From the NCBI RefSeq assembly GCF_036373705.1, contig NC_089853.1:29161568-29225567 (forward strand): a stretch of DNA of 64,000 nt, read 5' to 3'. The notes under the pieces were generated by a model. That model did not search any database and was not told the DNA's origin. It saw only the letters and a list, made by a program, of their open reading frames with translations. Positions 23,787 through 38,200 of the stretch are shown here, piece after piece. How positions within the stretch are numbered: position 1 is the first letter of the stretch; every line of letters starts with the position of its first letter. Both the position numbers and the translations under genes were made by a program. The DNA is from Amia ocellicauda (Eukaryota > Chordata > Actinopteri > Amiiformes > Amiidae).

Positions 23787-26225
23787 ATGACCTCCAATGA
23801 CTCCCCATCTTTGGAGTACTATGATTATTCAGATTATGAATTTGGACCAGCCGCCCCCACTTTGACACCTGTCGAGTAAGTATGTTAAGTTTTTTTTGGG
23901 GGGTTCCAATAAGATCTTTTCAATTTGTGGTGTAAGTGCAATCATGTAATGATAACTTTTAATTCCATCGTAGTGTACAAAATGATTGGGTTCAATGCTT
24001 TTATGATGGTTTTGCATGATAACATTTTTTAATGAATGATGTCATAGCTCATCATGTGATGCATTTATGCTGATGATAAAAGTGCACCTATAAAGCTTTG
24101 ATTGTATATATTAAGAAAGGAAACGACTGGCATATTATGCAGGGAATTATTTTATTAACACAGACTTTCTCAAAGGTTTGTGTCATGTCATAATTGGTTT
24201 TGAGCCCACAGTGCTTTATTTCAAACTACCAATCAATGTTAAGAGATTAAATAAAAAGAAGAACTTGCTTCCTCAACCTTCTGACTCATCCACATTTCCC
24301 TGATATTTAAATTCTGAATTAACATGATGACTTGCTCCAGTGAAACAATGGTACAGCTAATCCCCAGCTAAAAAAGTTGGGTGGGAAATAAATTGTAATT
24401 CTTTATTCCATGACTATATAGTGCAAACCTGACAAGTGACAATTTCTCAAAAATAAGGATTGGGCAGTATACTTCAGTTTGGAACAGAAAGATTTCACAA
24501 TCATTCTGTTTATGACTTTTCATCTCGTCCTTTAAAAGTGGAAAGCACGTTGACCCACTGTATACACAAAAACGCGAGTGAAGCAATCGAACCTTTGTGA
24601 CCAGACCGGCAGAGTGAGTGTTGAGTGTAGAAAGAGACGCACAAGTGGATCTATGCCCTGATTCGATTGTGTAGGGGACATATGCATACCAAAATGCATT
24701 GCAGTTATATTGGTATTCGATCCCTAATAACCAAAGCCGCATTCTGAGTATATGGTTGATTTTATTATGCAGTAGAGGGCCAGAATCTATGCTCTGTAGT
24801 CTCGTGCAAGAAAGAAAAGTTCAAATATTTGTTTGTATGTTGGCTCAGCAGCTGAATTGGACTGAGCTGATCACAGTGTGAGTCCAAAGTTTTGTACTTT
24901 TTAAATCTCTAATTAGTTTGCCATTTGCTCCCGACACTAATTCTAGTTTAATTATTCTTAATAGTTGCAGCGAACTTTGGCAGTATTGAGGGGAAGATCA
25001 CATGTTTATAACTCTGTGTCGACTGTTCTTGGGATGGCAGTGTGTTTTTAAACATTAACTCTTTCAGCTGATATCCGAGGATGCTACCTGCACTGCATAC
25101 TTTTGTTTTGTTGTTGATGGGTGATTCCAATAGGTTTATGTGCCTGTCTGTGGGTATCTGCTTGCATTTCATAAGAACACATGACATTGTAGATCCTCTT
25201 GTTTCAGCTTTTCCTTGTTCATTTGTTCAATATGTCTGTTTTAGATTCACGCACTGTTTGGTGTATTGATGTTGGCCTGTCTTGTGATCATTCTCCACCT
25301 TATGCTCATTTCAGAGTCATCCCGCCATGTGATCCCACGGTAGATGACCGTCTCTACCACACATGCATTGCTGCAATCTCTGTAAGTGGTTTATCACATG
25401 TCACCACCCTACGGTGGCCCTGTGCCACTAGGCTTTCTTTACTGTGATTCACGTGGAGTTTATGCTTCCCATCATTGCATAAAACATACTGTTTATAGCG
25501 AATACCTCCTTAACCTATTCAGATTGTTTCAGAAATTAATCCATTCTCAATACAGCACAGTACGTTTCCCCTCACTCCATCCATGCACCTGGTTCAGAGT
25601 GAAAGGCTGATGTCTTGACCCGAGGTCAGAGTTGGGTGGGCGGAACTGGTTCTGCTCTGTTTGTTCAGAACTGGTCACAGGTTGATAAAGTTCATTAAGC
25701 CCCAGGCAAACTGTCACGCTGTGTGATTCTGACTACCAGAACACAGAACAGACCGGAATTATCAATACACGTGGATTACGGTGATGGAACCCCTGAAATT
25801 CTGCTAATGCAGCTTTGTAAATGATTATTTTATTAACTTATAGGAACAATTTGTTTTAAACTAAACAGCATGATTTGAGTGCTGTGGTTCCCAGTGGTAC
25901 AAAGCTCAAACTTGTACTGTTCCAGATGGCCGACTAAGCTCTGTCATATGGTTCATGTAGGTAGAAACAGGGGTTTCTAGTGGTCTACAGCTATATCTCA
26001 TTGGAATGTGAAAACCAGGAATTAGAGACCGTTAAAACCTTATGGTATTGTAACAAAGACAGATGAGTAAGGAAAGGTCAAATTTCCTGTTAACCAGAAA
26101 TGTCTTTCGTAATACTGGAATCGAGTAATTAGTGGAACTATTACTGTCTTTAGGATTACCACACTTATCCTGATAGTAATCTAGTGTGCTATTTCAATGA
26201 TGGATACAAATCTTTGAAAAGTATG

Positions 26226-26276
<51 letters not shown>

Positions 26277-29200
26277 TTTAATTGCTATATTTTGGGGGAA
26301 AAACAATAAAAGGTAATGAAATAACTACTATAATAGCTTTCCCCCCTCTTGTTAAGTTTTAATTTGGCTTCACATAAAAATAACTCAGAAGCTAGAAAAA
26401 AGGCCACGTACATCAAAAATACATCAAAACACTGAAGACTTTCATGGCACTGTGCTCTCCCTGCGGTACGCAACATGTATTCTCATTTGTATGTCTTTAT
26501 TATAAATGTATTTCACATTTCATCTGTTCAGACATGTATGCAGTACAAAAAATATTCTGGTTGTTTGATTTTTGTGTTTTTCATGTGTGAGTAATCCAAG
26601 ATGAACTAATGAAAGTGTTTTCTACATTGCAGCTTGTCGTTGTTTTGGTTCTGGCTGCCTTTACCAGACGTAAGAAGCTGTGTCAGGGCTGCTTTAAAGG
26701 AGTTCCTGGGTTACTCAGGTAAGGCCTAGTCTTGAAATGGCCTGACTTACATCTGATCAAGAACTGTGCAATTCTTACACAAGAGTAACCATTATCTTTT
26801 ATCTCCACAACTCTAATCATTGGCATTCAGGGCCTACTGCGGTTGAGCAACTGTGCTACAACAGTGTTGTTCCTGCAGAAACGCAAGAGTATAAATCAAA
26901 GCAGTTAAAGCCTCCTGAATAAGAGTTGGCTTAATCTAATAGTATTAACTGGCAACGGACATCAAAAAGCTTTCTTCATGCTTGGAAGGGTTTCTAAAGC
27001 ACCAACACATCAGTTGATGAATAAAATGTTGACTTTGTTTTTCAGGATTTCCATTTGCCATTTCTCATATAAACAGGTTTTAACTTTAGCTGGCAGTGCC
27101 AAAACATGTAAATAAAAAATTGTTTCAATTAAAGGTCAGACTCCTGTCAAACATAGCCAATCGTCTAAAATACAGCTGTTCTTTTTTTTTTTTTTTTGAT
27201 GGGCGGGGATTAAAATAAATCATATTAATCTGACCCTGTGTCTCATACACTGCACCAATGTAATAATGATGTGGACTTTTATTCTGCAGCTGTGGCTGTT
27301 GTGCTATGCTGCTGGAGTTAATTTACTGTTGTCCTTCCCCAGTCCAGTGAATTTCCTGGATCACACCCAACACAAGGGCCTAGCTGTAGCTGTGTTTGGA
27401 GTGCTCTTCTGCAAGCTGTGTGTATTGGTGCTGGCCCAGAACCCCCTGCCCTTCACTAAAGACTTTGCCCAGGAATACAGAGGTGAGGAGGCCATTTCCA
27501 CTCTGAGAGGTCAGCAGCGGGTTTGTGGGATTGAGTGGTGAGAATTCATAAAGGGTTGTGTCTTCTGTAATACCTTATGGGTTCTGGGAAACTTGGTTCT
27601 ACATTATAAAAAAAATATTATTTTGGGATGTGGATGAGATCATACTAAACATCCTGGAAGTAGGCTGAGTCATTCCCTGATAAATACATTCTTTAATTTG
27701 AAGATGACCTGTTTTAAAATATTTGTCAGTGCTTGACCTTTGAATGTTAAAAGTCTGAAGACTTAGCCTAGATCATGTGCAAATTTGTTGTAAAGTTTTT
27801 AGGTTTTTTTTTTGTATGTTGAAAGGTGAAATCCTATGAGGAAATTAGAATAATGCATAAACACAAATTAACTGGAATAATGATGAAAATCCTGGTTTAT
27901 TCTTAGTCTGTATCAAACAGCACTATCAAATCCTTCATTTATAAATGTCTCCCTCTGGCCTATGAGTGTCCAGTTAAATGTTAGCGTATGCCAACAGCTC
28001 TGGCAGCTCTAGCTCTTGAGGGCACACCCTCAAGGTAAGGTGCACAGAAGGGGGGTTATCTTTGAAGATATCTTCCATCTGTCTCTGTCTCCCCTCCCGG
28101 GTGGAGGGGGGATATTTCTGGAATCTCAAGTGTGGTACACTCTGCATTTGCCTGGGCTGCATCTACCTGCATGGTGACATCACATGTGTACATCCCACCC
28201 AAACATACACCTGTCATCTATGTGTTTCTTTGTCACAGCTCTTCATGTTGAGTTCACTTCCGTCGGTGGGCTTTCAAATGGGACACTTTCTAATATGATG
28301 CTTTATTTTAATTTGTTTTACAGATCTCTTAAGATTGATTTGTTACTCTAACAGTTGGTAATCTTCTTAAACCCAGATGTGTTATAAGTGACATTAGTCT
28401 CAGCTCGTATTGGGTGCCAAGACTGATCTTCACCTTCTCTCCTCTAGAGTACTGGAAGATCCTGTCAATCTTCTACTACCCTGTTCTGTACTACCCCCTG
28501 CTGGCCTGTGGGACTCTGCATAGTCAGGTGGGCTACGTACTGGGGAGCCTGCTGTCCTGGACCCACTTTGCAGTCCTGGTGTGGCAGAAGGTGGACTGTC
28601 CAAAGACTCCAGAGGTAAATGACAGCGTCACCCAGGCAGTCCCCAAGAGGGCATCTACACAGACAGACTAATTGTGAGGACTTCTGTGTCCTACAACTAC
28701 AACCCAACTGCCTTAACTTTTTCTGTCTGAGAAGCTGTAGCTCCTTCTGGGCCCTGCAGAGTCGCAGGTGACTGGTGTTTATCCTACCTAAACTCTTGAC
28801 TTGACTTAATTGATTCAGTTATTTACAGACCTTAATTACCCCTGCCTCTAAATCTATAGCCTTTGATGGTTTAGCTTTAGTTTAGCCTGGTTTAGCTCTC
28901 TAGCACTATGAGTGAGTATCATAGATCAGCCAGGTTTTGATGGTTTTAGAAGTCTTGATTTATTTTCAAGTTGATTCGGTTTCAGCTCAGTCCTACGGCC
29001 TATAGGTGGGTGTAAATGGGTGATTCAAATAAATCAAAAAGGTGATCGGTCGTAGTAAAATAAGTCACTAGCATTTGTTATAGCGATTTTGAAATGCAAA
29101 ATGTAGTTGTAAAGCTCAGTGGATTAAAACATGTGAAAATGAAACTGTTCCCTTGCTGCTAAGTAACAAAGTGACAGTAACACAGAAGAGAAATTTAAAT

Positions 29201-32200
29201 AATTCAAAAACATTCAACTGCTGCTTCCCGTCTCTGTGCTGTGGAGCTGATGCAGCTGCTACCGAGTTACAAAGAGGTAAGTTTGACATCTCTATTGGAA
29301 ACTGCACTGTGTGTTACTGAAGGGTTCCTAGCAATCTGTCTGGCTTAAAGATTCCTTCGGCATTGTGTTCTGTCAAGCTCGACCATACATCTTCGGGGAC
29401 TGTCTTGAGATCGGCAGTAGTCAGGGTTGTAAGAGGTGCTTGCTTGCTTTAGAACACGAGATTTTTTTTCAGATTGATAGTCAAACAAGTCATTTTCAGT
29501 TGAATGGTAACTAATAGGCTGCTTTATTGACCCCAAAGCCTTTCAACTTAATATTCTTGGTGTCATCCAGATAGCTTATTGAATTAGTGTGTAATTTCAG
29601 CATGCATTAAAGCCTTTGGTCTGTATTATGATTGACCCATTAAATGCTTATGTTTGTTATCCAGCTAAAAGTCTTCCTCAGTCGATCACCCTATATATCC
29701 TTGGATCACTCGGTTATTAATGGACACCAAATAAGCATGATGGGCCTCCTCTCGTTTGTGTACTTCCTTGTGTTCTTATATAAAACCTTAATCAACCTTA
29801 AAAGGCTGAATGGAATTCGCAGATGATGAATGTGGGGTTCAGCTGGTTGCTCTACAGTGCAGCAGGTCTGTTTTTGTTATTTGTCAAGCCAAAGGAAGAG
29901 CTCCTTGGCTGTGCTGCGATAAGTCTGTCTCAGTCTAGAGAAGCTTTATGCTCAGCCTAATCACTTTAGTTCTTTTGTGAGTTGGAATGTGAAATACTTC
30001 CCAGCTTAGAAACAAGGGACTTTTATCTTCTTAAACTTCCAGAGAAAACGTTTTCTTTCTTTTTCGTTGGCAGTGCTTTTCTGTCTCCTTTTAAACCAGT
30101 TGTTCATCTGTGATGCAATATCTGAGAAGCTGGAAGGAAAGGGCATGGATTCTTGAGTATAATGCACTAATTTCTCTACTTAAACAAGGTCCAAGTCATA
30201 GCGAAACTCTATGTAGATGTGTTACCCGCAATGTACAAAATGCTGTATACATTTTACAATCATTTATTTCCTTTTATACACACTATGTTCTTGCCTCCGT
30301 ATATGGTGGATCAGTCTTGGTATCAAAAATAACATAATTGGTTAAATGTCTTTAATTTAGTATTGTTCATAGTGGATTCATACCATTAAGATTGAATGTA
30401 TTATTTTGGCACATATATCTTGATGTCATTCAAACAGCAGTTTTTCAATCTATATAATATAGCTGAAATGGAGAGATACCACTATCAAGTCTTACATTTA
30501 TTGATGTATTTGATACAGACTAATAAAAACGGATCTTCGCTGAAGCAAAAACACAAATTTACTGGAATCATTTCTTGGTGGCTTTATAATGGAATTGAGT
30601 TTGTAACAGATGTATGTTGGAAGGTACATTTCATGTGTGTTTGGAGGGGGGTTAAGCACTGATCTAATTTAAATTGAGATTTTGTGATGGCAGGAGGGCT
30701 GTGTTTGTGCATTTTGTTATTAAACTAAATGTCCCCTGTTTCCTATGCAGATCTATAAGTATTATTCTCTGCTGACAAGCCTACCACAGATTGGCTGTTT
30801 GGCTTTCCTCAGCTTTCAGTACCCTCTGCTCTTATTCAAGAACTCCAGTGGGACTAGCCAGACCAGCGGCAGTGAGGTATGTCAGGAGTGGGGACAGGGA
30901 CAGATACTTCATCTACTAAAGGATACAGTAGCAGAGAAGGTCCTGGTTACGGGCAGGATACTAGCGATATTTCTCTACAGCTGTATATGAGCAATATTGT
31001 ATAATTGTATCTCTCTGTAAAAGCACACAGGATCCTGGTGATGGAGCTGCTTCACTACAAGGCATGAGTTGTGTTCTGAAATGCCAATGAACTGTATTCT
31101 CTTCTGTTAATCTGCTGTTAACACGACCATTCCTTGCTGTCCTACAATTGTTTAATTTGTTAATCGTATTGAAGATGCGTGATGTTTTTTGTTATTGAAA
31201 GGAAATGCTGTCATCTGAAGTCCTGTATGGATTTAAAGCATCAGAAATATGTAAACTCCAAAATAACATTCCAGAGCCCTAATCTGTGTAAGCTGCTTCG
31301 ATGTAATTGGTTTATGCCATAATTGCGTTGTTTCCCACAGTGTACGCCACAATAACACAATGCTCTGTTTATTTATTGGTAATCTCTAGAAAATCCTTGT
31401 TATGTCCCAGAGTTGGCTAAGAAATCTGGACCCTACACTTCTTATCTTTCCAAATGATTAGGAGGAATTGATTTTGACTATACCAAACTCCATATTTTTC
31501 TGTTATCTTATTTTACTGCACAAGACTAACACCAAATTGTCCTGCATTTCAGGACCTGTATTCCAGTTATTACAAAGACTATGTGCAGGAAATCTTGAAG
31601 AAGAAGCCCTCTAAACCAAGGTGGGAGAAATCCTAATGAATGTGACCTTTCTAATAATCCCCGCTTTCATATAATCCCAGTTTTCTCCACACACAAAAAA
31701 CTGGCAAATTTAAAATCCTTTGAAAGCTTTATTGACTTATTTCTTAAAGCTTATAGTTTAAATAGTTTAGCTATTTATTCTTAAAAAAATGGATCCCATG
31801 TCTTTGCAATTATGTTCCTTGGACTCATGTTCCCAGTTCTTCTGAGGGGGACAGTGGCTCCTCTGAGAAGCCAAGTCTCATGTCACCATTCCAATTATGC
31901 AGGCTTGTATCCAAACCAGGTCAGAGGCTGTCTTGGGGTGGGTCACTTAAGCCCCTTGGGAAAACCGCATCATGGTGATGAATCTTCAGAGAAGGTTCAT
32001 GTATAACTTTGGTTCTGTAGAAAAACATCCCTTTGTCCTTTATCATTCATGAGCAGGTTCTCTCACAGCAGTGCTGCCCATCTTTTCAACACTGCTCAAG
32101 TGTTTGTGATTCAAGAGGGTCTTAGCCTTGGAATCCAGTCAAGCAGAGCTTTTAATTTTTTTTATACATGGAAGATACTGACAAGTGTAAATATCCATCA

Positions 32201-35200
32201 TTATTTTTTACCAGAATGGAGCAGATTGCTTGGGCATGAAAGATGGTGCAATTTGGCACAGTTCACAGGAATCGGTTGTGTAGGAGGTTACAGTAACCGG
32301 CTGGTCAAAATTTATGAGGAATGAAGTAAAAAATATATATATAATAACAAATGAAAAAATCTAATGGAATACCCATCTCTCATTTGACCTGGGCCAACTA
32401 TTTAATTTCTTCATAAACATTTAATTTATACATGTAATTAGACAACTTCAGCACTCATCACTGTTCTCTGTGTCAGGTGTGCATGATTATTCTAGCATCA
32501 TTGGGGGAGATTACATTTTTCTTCACTTTTAAATCAAAAAATCATGTTTCTTACCCAATATGAAAGCTTGTGTTGCAGTACATGAATTGTGAGAGCTACA
32601 AAGGAGGCATCTCGAATCCAATCCCTCACATTTCTGTGTGATAAGCTGAAGTGATTAAAACCCAACGTCCTTATTTATCTTGCAGTTCCACCACTGCCAA
32701 GCCTAAACTGTCTGCAAGGATCTCTGAGGCTCTCAGGTCTTATGTCTACACACCAGAGGAAGGTAGGAGCCACAGGCACTGTAGCATACTAACATTACCC
32801 TTTAGCTCCCTTTGCTTTAGCCTACAGAGGAGTGTGGTGACTGAACTGTCCTCTCGCCATGGAAATAATACTTCCCGTCTTTGTATATCCATTCATTAGA
32901 AGAACACTGAAATTATAGAATATAATAAAGCTACTTGCCCATTAGCCAACTAAAATAGATTTTCTTCTAAACCCACAGTTTTCCGGTTTCCATTAAAGCT
33001 TGCAATTTCTGCAGTGGTGTCATTCATCGCAGTGTATCAGGTACTGTGTTTTTTTTATTTTTATCATTAGCAGTAGTAGTAGCAGTTGTTGTATTATATT
33101 GGTTAAGTATTGTGTTTTTCTAACTTAACGGAAATTTTAAAACTAAACAAAGGTATGGTAAATTTTAAATATGTATTGCAATTGATATGTTGTGGTTCAT
33201 ATTCCAGTTTACAAAGCTTCCGTTTTTTCTTTTTTAACCTTTAAAATTGTGCCAATTTGTGATGCTCTCCCTTCTTCCCAGGTGGCGCTGTTACTGTTGA
33301 CGTTTGTTATCCCCACCCTTCAAAAAGTCCGTGTGGGCGTCAATGAAGACATTGCCTTCCTTTTGGCTGGCTTCAACATTCACTTGTCTGAGGACCGGGC
33401 TGAGGTGGTGAAAATTGTCAGCTACTACATGTGGTGTGTGGAAGGTATGTCTCTCAGTGTCAGTCTCAAGTCACAGGGCACAGATCTTCAAGTATGCAGC
33501 CCTCAGGCATCAGTTTTCAATAACACTGCTCTAGTGGGAACCTCGGGCACCATTTGGGAATGCCTTCAGCAGATTTAGTTAACTCTCTCTGTGGTACTGA
33601 TGCGGTGACTCTCGGTGACATTTTACTGGTGGCCAAACGTCTACAGTTTCTTTCTTTGAGATAGAGATAGTTACTTGTCATTTATTTACCTCAGTGCAAT
33701 GTGATTTCATTCTACAGTGTGCTACGCGTCATCAGTGACCCTGTCCTGTCTGGTAACCCTGGTCATGCTCATGAGATCCATGGTTTTACACAGGTAAACC
33801 CCCCGTCCTTCCACCAGTCCTTCTGTGTATCTGCATCATGCGCAAGATGCTCGACTTCCCTCACCACTGCAGTTACCCAAGAGATTTGAAAAAATGCATA
33901 TAATTTCGATATAAAGTTTTTAAAGGGAACTTTACAACAGCCAGATAGATATTTTTCATAACCAACTTTAATTTTTTTACTCTGTGAAGTGACATATGCA
34001 GTTGCGTTATTTAAATAAAGGATTTGGCAACAAGTATTTCTGATTGATGTATCTCAGAGTGTTTGTTAGGGTGGTGAGATTTCTCATTTTAATGCCTCCA
34101 GTACAGCTTTCTGAGAACAGAACCTGTTAAGCTAAACAAACTGTTGATGTCACTATGGTTTCCATGTCTCTGGGGATATTCTTCTCTGTAGAAATTACTT
34201 TAACTCATTAAACTGTACACCAATGGATAGCAGGTAATTTGAGATGTATAAAGGTAATTGTGCTGCTTTTATGAGTACCGGCTAATATCCACAGAAGATT
34301 TAATATTTTAATTAATTTAGACATTAAACAATTAGACAATTTAGAATTCAATTTTGCTGGTATTTTTTATAATCTGTTCTTCTTTGTTTCTTAATAAAAT
34401 TGTTAGGGGTAAAATAACAATGAAGCTTGATGTGCAAACGCTTTTTTTAAAAATCGCAATCATGACAAAAGACAGATGAGATCGATGTAGGATTTGAGCA
34501 ACATTTTCAAAGTGATTGTTAATAAGGGAAAGCAGCTGAGTAGTAATGGTTTAGAAATAGCCACATAACTCAGTCCTTATAGCGATAGTGAAATTCTAAT
34601 TCCAATTCTCCCCCTCCTGTAAATAAGCCATGAATTATTTAAGTTTTAATAAGCATTAGGTAAACCTTTTAACGATAAATGTTGAACTTTCAGAGCCTTT
34701 TGGGCTGAGATGTAAAATTTATGAAAGCTAAATGTATACATCTGGGCATTTTCTTTTTGGCAATTGCTATGTAAGCTACTGCTTCTTCTTAAAAAAAGAA
34801 AAAAGAGGCTGTTAATGTAGTTTAGCTTACACTGTGAAATCCTCAATCGAGTCTGATATGTGCAGTGCCTGTAATGAGATTTTCAGTAGCTCCAAGGAAG
34901 ACTTTAGTACTGCTAGTGCAGAAGTTAATATTAGGAAAATTAAATCCTGATAATTGTGTAATTGTGCAGATAACAGGAACTTGGGGGCAGCAGCTAAGAG
35001 AATGCAAATTAAATGATTATACACTCACCTAAAGGATTATTAGGAACACCATACTAATACTGTGTTTGACCCCCTTTCGCCTTCAGAACTGCCTTAATTC
35101 TACGTGGCATTGATTCAACAAGGTGCTGAAAGCATTCTTTAGAAATGTTGGCCCATATTGATAGGATAGCATCTTGCAGTTGATGGAGATTTGTGGGATG

Positions 35201-38200
35201 CACATCCAGGGCACGAAGCTCCCGTTCCACCACATCCCAAAGATGCTCTATTGGGTTGAGATCTGGTGACTTTGGGGGCCGGTTTAGTACAGTGAACTCA
35301 TTGTCATGTTCAAGAAACCAATTTGAAATGATTCGACCTTTGTGACATGGTGCATTATCCTGCTGGAAGTAGCCATCAGAGGATGGGTACAAGGTGGTCA
35401 TAAAGGGATGGACATGGTCAGAAACAATGCTCAGGTAGGCTGTGGCATTTAAACGATGCCCAATTGGCACTAAGGGGCCTAAAGTGTGCCAAGGAATCAT
35501 CCCCCACCACCAGCCTGCACAGTGGTAACAAGGCATGATGGATCCATGTTCTCATTCTGTTTACGCCAAATTCTGACTCTACCATCTGAATGTCTCAACA
35601 GAAATCGAGACTCATCAGACCAGGCAACATTTTTCCAGTCTTCAACTGTCCAATTTTGGTGAGCTTGTGCAAATTGTAGCCTCTTTTTCCTATTTGTAGT
35701 GGAGATGAGTGGTACCCGGTGGGGTCTTCTGCTGTTGTAGCCCATCCGCCTCAAGGTTGTACGTGTTGTGGCTTCACTAATGCTTTGCTGCATACCTCGG
35801 TTGTAACGAGTGCTTATTTCAGTCAAAGTTGCTCTTCTATCAGCTTGAATCAGTCGGCCCATTCTCCTCTGACCTCTAGCATCAACAAGGCATTTTCGCC
35901 CACAGGACTGCCGCATACTGGATGTTTTTCCCTTTTCACACCATTCTTTGTAAACCCTAGAAATGGTTGTGCGTGAAAATCCCAGTAACTGAGCAGATTG
36001 TGAAATACTCAGACCGGCCCGTCTGGCACCAACAACCATGCCACGCTCAAAATTGCTTAAATCACCTTTCTTTCCCATTCAGACATTCAGTTTGGAGTTC
36101 AGGACATTGTCTTGACCAGGACCACACCCCTAAATGCATTGAAGCAACTGCCATGTGATTGGTTGGTTAGATAATTGCATTAATGAGAAATTGAACAGGT
36201 GTTCCTAATAATCCTTTAGGTGAGTGTATACAGGAATGCCAGATAACATAATGATGTGTACAATTTGCTTTTTTTTTTTTTTTACAATTCTGTCTCTTCC
36301 TTTTGAACATCCATAGACGTATGGCAATTATTTTTCTTGTTCTTCTTCTATAAAGAATTTGAGACCGATGCCTTTAAAAAGAATATCTTCCTATGCATTT
36401 GAAATGGGCATTGGGATGCATGTCCTTCTCTTTGTGTTGCTGTCATCCTTCAGATCTAACCTGAAAGGCCTGTACCGGGGAGATATTTACAGTGTCTACA
36501 ATTGCCAGAGAAGCATACGACCCTCGCGATCGGCCATCGTTTGTTGGATGAGTTTCACCAGTTACCAAGCTGCTCTGATCTGCCTAGGTAAACAATGTAG
36601 GCCAGGAGATTCCTCATTGATTTAGTGGACAGTGTGTCAGATGTACAGTGTCCATTTCCTAATCCACCAGTTTGGGAATCCCAACAAAGGACATTTTCAG
36701 ATTAGGCGTGTGTTCACAAGGATTGAGATGCTACTTCTTTCCATGCCCGCTGACATGTCCTCAGTGATTAAATAAATCGTAACAGAATTTACAGAACTAA
36801 TGGGTTTGCTGGGCCCTAGGGAAGCTGTAGTTTATACTTCGTCTGTGAGGCATATCTAGTTTTAAAGAGATCCTTTAACACGGTGGGGTGGGTCATTTCT
36901 GTGATGGCCATTCTAGTTCAAAGCCCTTCAGAGACTGTCAACTATGAGTACAACTTGAGGCATTTTGTGACATTTATCCTTAAGGCAAGGGAATTCCATT
37001 GAGGTTCTAGTCATAATTGAGGCCTAGAGGTTAAAAATGGATGCACATTGTGGGCGAGCCACTGCACTGCCACTAATACTAGTTTACTAGACTTCAATGC
37101 AGTATAGGCACTTTTATTGGGATAAAATGTTTAAGCCTAATATAGGCCACTTTTGAAGATAGTAAGTTAAAGGGATGCTTTTGAGAATCAGCAAGCAGCC
37201 ATTAATGAGAAAATCACAGATGATTCCAGCACTCCTGTATTAAAGTTGTATGCATCGCAACCCCTAGATAGATAGAATTCACCCACTGCTCCTCTCATGG
37301 AACTCTTGGCTCAGGTCTGTGTGTGAAGGAAGCTCCCGTGAGGCATCCCTCATCTTTGTTTAATTCTCCTTTTAGGCCTTATAATTCAGACCCTGGTGTT
37401 CTTCATCTGCCTGATGTTCTTTGTCTTCCTCATCGTCATCCCCATCCTATACGGCCAGAACCTCCTTCTCTTCAACATCCTTGGGAACATGTGGTGAGTT
37501 CTGGAGCTCTCCCTGCCACGCAGTCTCGGCTTCACTGGGGAGCTTGGTGTTATCTTGCCTTACCTTAGACTGAACAGCTATGGGCTTCCTGTGTATCAAT
37601 GCAGCATCCACTTCCAAAGGTTTATAAACCTCTTCTTTTCATAATGGTGGAGTTTCCTATTTGGTCGCAAAGGGTATAATTAATATTGACATTGATTAGT
37701 TGATTTAGTCATTCCACACTCTTCCAGAAGCCAGTGGTTTTCAGACTGTGGATGTGAGAGCAGTATGTGGACTAGTCTATGTGGTTCAGAGTCAGGTTGG
37801 AGGAGATGGTTGGCAGGGCGTTTACTTAAATAATGATCTTACTCCCTCTTCCTATAGGCCCTTCTGGCTAATGCTGTTCCTAGCCGTGGTCCTTCAGCAT
37901 GTGGCCAGTCAGTTTGCCTTCCTTAAAAAGGATGCAGGTACAAGAGATTTGGACAATAGGTAAGACTTTATGGCAAGCACTTTTTGTGAAAGACTTGTAA
38001 ATATATATATATATACTTGACAAGTGTTATGCTTGGGTAATATTTCAAACCATTCCTACATCACAGATGTGCTGGACTTTCACTGAATTCTGTTAAGCAC
38101 ATTAAGAAATCTTGGCCCTGCTGTGATTGGTGTATTTTAATTAATATTGTATACTTTCCCATGTGCTGGGTTTTACCAATCAACAATACTTGGATAATTA

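Larger units (their letters stand above)
33794..36453 (+). other. stra6: STRA6 intron 11 with a Tc1-like insertion
   Basis: A 2.66-kb intron between exons 11 and 12. About 1.2 kb of it is the Tc1-like element at 35020-36228, inserted opposite to the gene and ending 225 bases before the exon 12 acceptor. A T run (36269-36284) and further pyrimidine-rich sequence follow before the acceptor CCTTCAG. Confidence 0.9.

Noticed and set aside
35719..36158. Plus-strand frames at 35719-35976 and 35967-36158, with near-identical minus-strand frames at 7322-7579 and 7140-7331
   Set aside because: They are antisense shadows of the Tc1 transposase, identical in both copies only because the element is repeated.
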